Shown: positions 5,744-6,099 of the stretch, one piece after another
Position numbering within the stretch: the stretch's first letter is position 1
How the letters are laid out: every line of letters begins with the position of its first letter
Assembly: GCA_021733705.1 (NCBI GenBank)
Contig: JAIPKF010000093.1
Coordinates: 1 to 6,099 of the forward strand
Length of the DNA stretch: 6,099 bases
Direction: 5' to 3'
DNA from: Chthoniobacterales bacterium
GTDB taxonomy: Bacteria; Verrucomicrobiota; Verrucomicrobiia; Chthoniobacterales; UBA6821
Program-made: the position numbers and the translations under genes
The notes under the pieces: generated by a model
What the model was told of the DNA's origin: nothing
The model's input: only the letters and a program-made list of their open reading frames with translations
Databases searched by the model: none

Positions 5744-5795
5744 CTTATCTTACCCATAATGCAAGAAGATGCTTGATCTAACATCTATTATTGTC

Positions 5796-5869
5796 GCACT
5801 CGTAGCTCAACTGGATAGAGCGCTGCCCTCCGAAGGCAGAGGTTGTGGGTTCGATTCCCGCCGAGTGCA
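5796..5869 (+). tRNA. tRNA-Arg (anticodon CCG)
   Basis: A full cloverleaf of 74 nt can be folded by hand. The acceptor stem is GCACTCG (5796-5802) with CGAGTGC (5862-5868). The D stem is GCTC/GAGC with the loop containing GG. The anticodon stem is CTGCC (5823-5827) with GGCAG (5835-5839) around loop CTCCGAA. The variable loop is AGGTT, and the T arm is GTGGG-TTCGATT-CCCGC. The anticodon CCG at 5830-5832 reads the arginine codon CGG. The discriminator base is A5869. CCA is not encoded (GAGG follows), so it must be added after transcription. The gene is co-directional with murI, only 12 nt ahead. Confidence 0.97.
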
Positions 5870-5873
5870 GAGG
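5869..5873 (+). promoter_or_regulatory. Shine-Dalgarno sequence of murI abutting the tRNA 3' end
   Basis: AGAGG ends 8 nt before the murI ATG at 5882, good spacing, and is the only clear Shine-Dalgarno sequence at any start in the window. Its first base is the tRNA discriminator A5869. If tRNA and murI share a transcript, 3' processing of the tRNA would cut at or inside this site. Confidence 0.6.
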
Positions 5874-5881
5874 TTTAAAAG

Positions 5882-6099
5882 ATGATTCAAAAAATTGCGA
5901 TGGATCCACAATCTAAACAGCCCCCTCACTCGTTATCAAAAAAAAATGATGCCAATAACCCCATTGGGGTTTTTGATTCAGGTGTCGGTGGACTTACTGT
6001 CGTAGCAGCACTACGACGTCATCTTCCTAATGAAAATATCATTTATCTTGGAGACACAGCACGTGTTCCCTATGGAGGCAAGAGTCCAGAAACAGTCAT
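5882..6099 (+). CDS. murI: Glutamate racemase, N-terminal part (runs off right edge)
   Basis: Converts L-glutamate to D-glutamate in the cytoplasm for peptidoglycan peptide synthesis. The 72 visible codons encode a ~27-residue polar extension and then NPIGVFDSGVGGLTVVAALR, the family's hallmark start with the conserved DSG, followed by NIIYLGDTARVPYGGKS, another conserved substrate-site segment. Both catalytic cysteines lie beyond the window, so activity cannot be checked. The ATG at 5882 is favoured by the AGAGG site; an in-frame ATG at 5900 would shorten the extension by six residues. E. coli MurI has a comparable N-terminal extension. Being right behind tRNA-Arg, it may be transcribed with it. 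Confidence 0.95.
   Translation, partial: MIQKIAMDPQSKQPPHSLSKKNDANNPIGVFDSGVGGLTVVAALRRHLPNENIIYLGDTARVPYGGKSPETV

Noticed and set aside
3246..5795. mscL, Chr pair and PLD gene as an acquired island or defence system
   Set aside because: No integrase, transposase, direct repeats or duplicated tRNA end were seen, and the base composition looks like that of the neighbouring core genes. PLD domains occur in some defence systems, but no partner gene is present here.

Overview
The window is an ordinary bacterial chromosome segment that leans AT-rich. Its main block is a minus-strand ribosomal/RNA polymerase cluster: rplK (uL11), rplA (uL1), rplJ (uL10), rplL (bL12) and the first 45 codons of rpoB, which runs off the left edge. 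The start of RpoB (PPNLIELQ followed by KSYEEFF) and the start of uL10 (EKSTIVDD, ASPFVILLEYSGM) look to me most like Verrucomicrobia and related PVC bacteria. That placement is from memory of the families, not from a search. The tRNA gene does not encode its CCA end.

Layout, left to right. Positions 1-2647 hold the r-protein/rpoB operon on the minus strand. Its spacers are unusually informative: about 170 nt with two tandem hairpins between rplL and rpoB, and about 200 nt with a hairpin and a candidate promoter between rplJ and rplL. The short rplK leader has a candidate promoter with an A/T-tract UP element and a hairpin at the predicted 5' end of the mRNA. The usual upstream neighbours secE and nusG are absent, and rplK heads the operon. 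Positions 2799-3245 hold mscL (mechanosensitive channel) on the plus strand, divergent from rplK and followed by a probable terminator. Positions 3301-4534 hold two overlapping minus-strand half-size chromate transporter genes. Positions 4615-5682 hold a minus-strand phospholipase D superfamily protein with two intact HKD motifs. Divergent from it, a tRNA-Arg(CCG) at 5796-5869 is followed 12 nt later by the 5' part of murI (glutamate racemase), which runs off the right edge.

The r-protein genes build the ribosomal stalk base and stalk (uL11, uL10, bL12) and the L1 stalk, and are normally co-expressed with the RNA polymerase beta subunit. mscL, the Chr pair, the PLD protein and murI form an envelope/stress-related neighbourhood, but nothing shows that they act together. 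I see no mobile element, CRISPR array or clearly new multi-gene system. The most interesting signals are non-coding: the structured spacers, the near absence of Shine-Dalgarno sequences with a shared (A/T)TC-ATG start context in four r-protein genes, and the murI ribosome-binding site abutting the tRNA 3' end.
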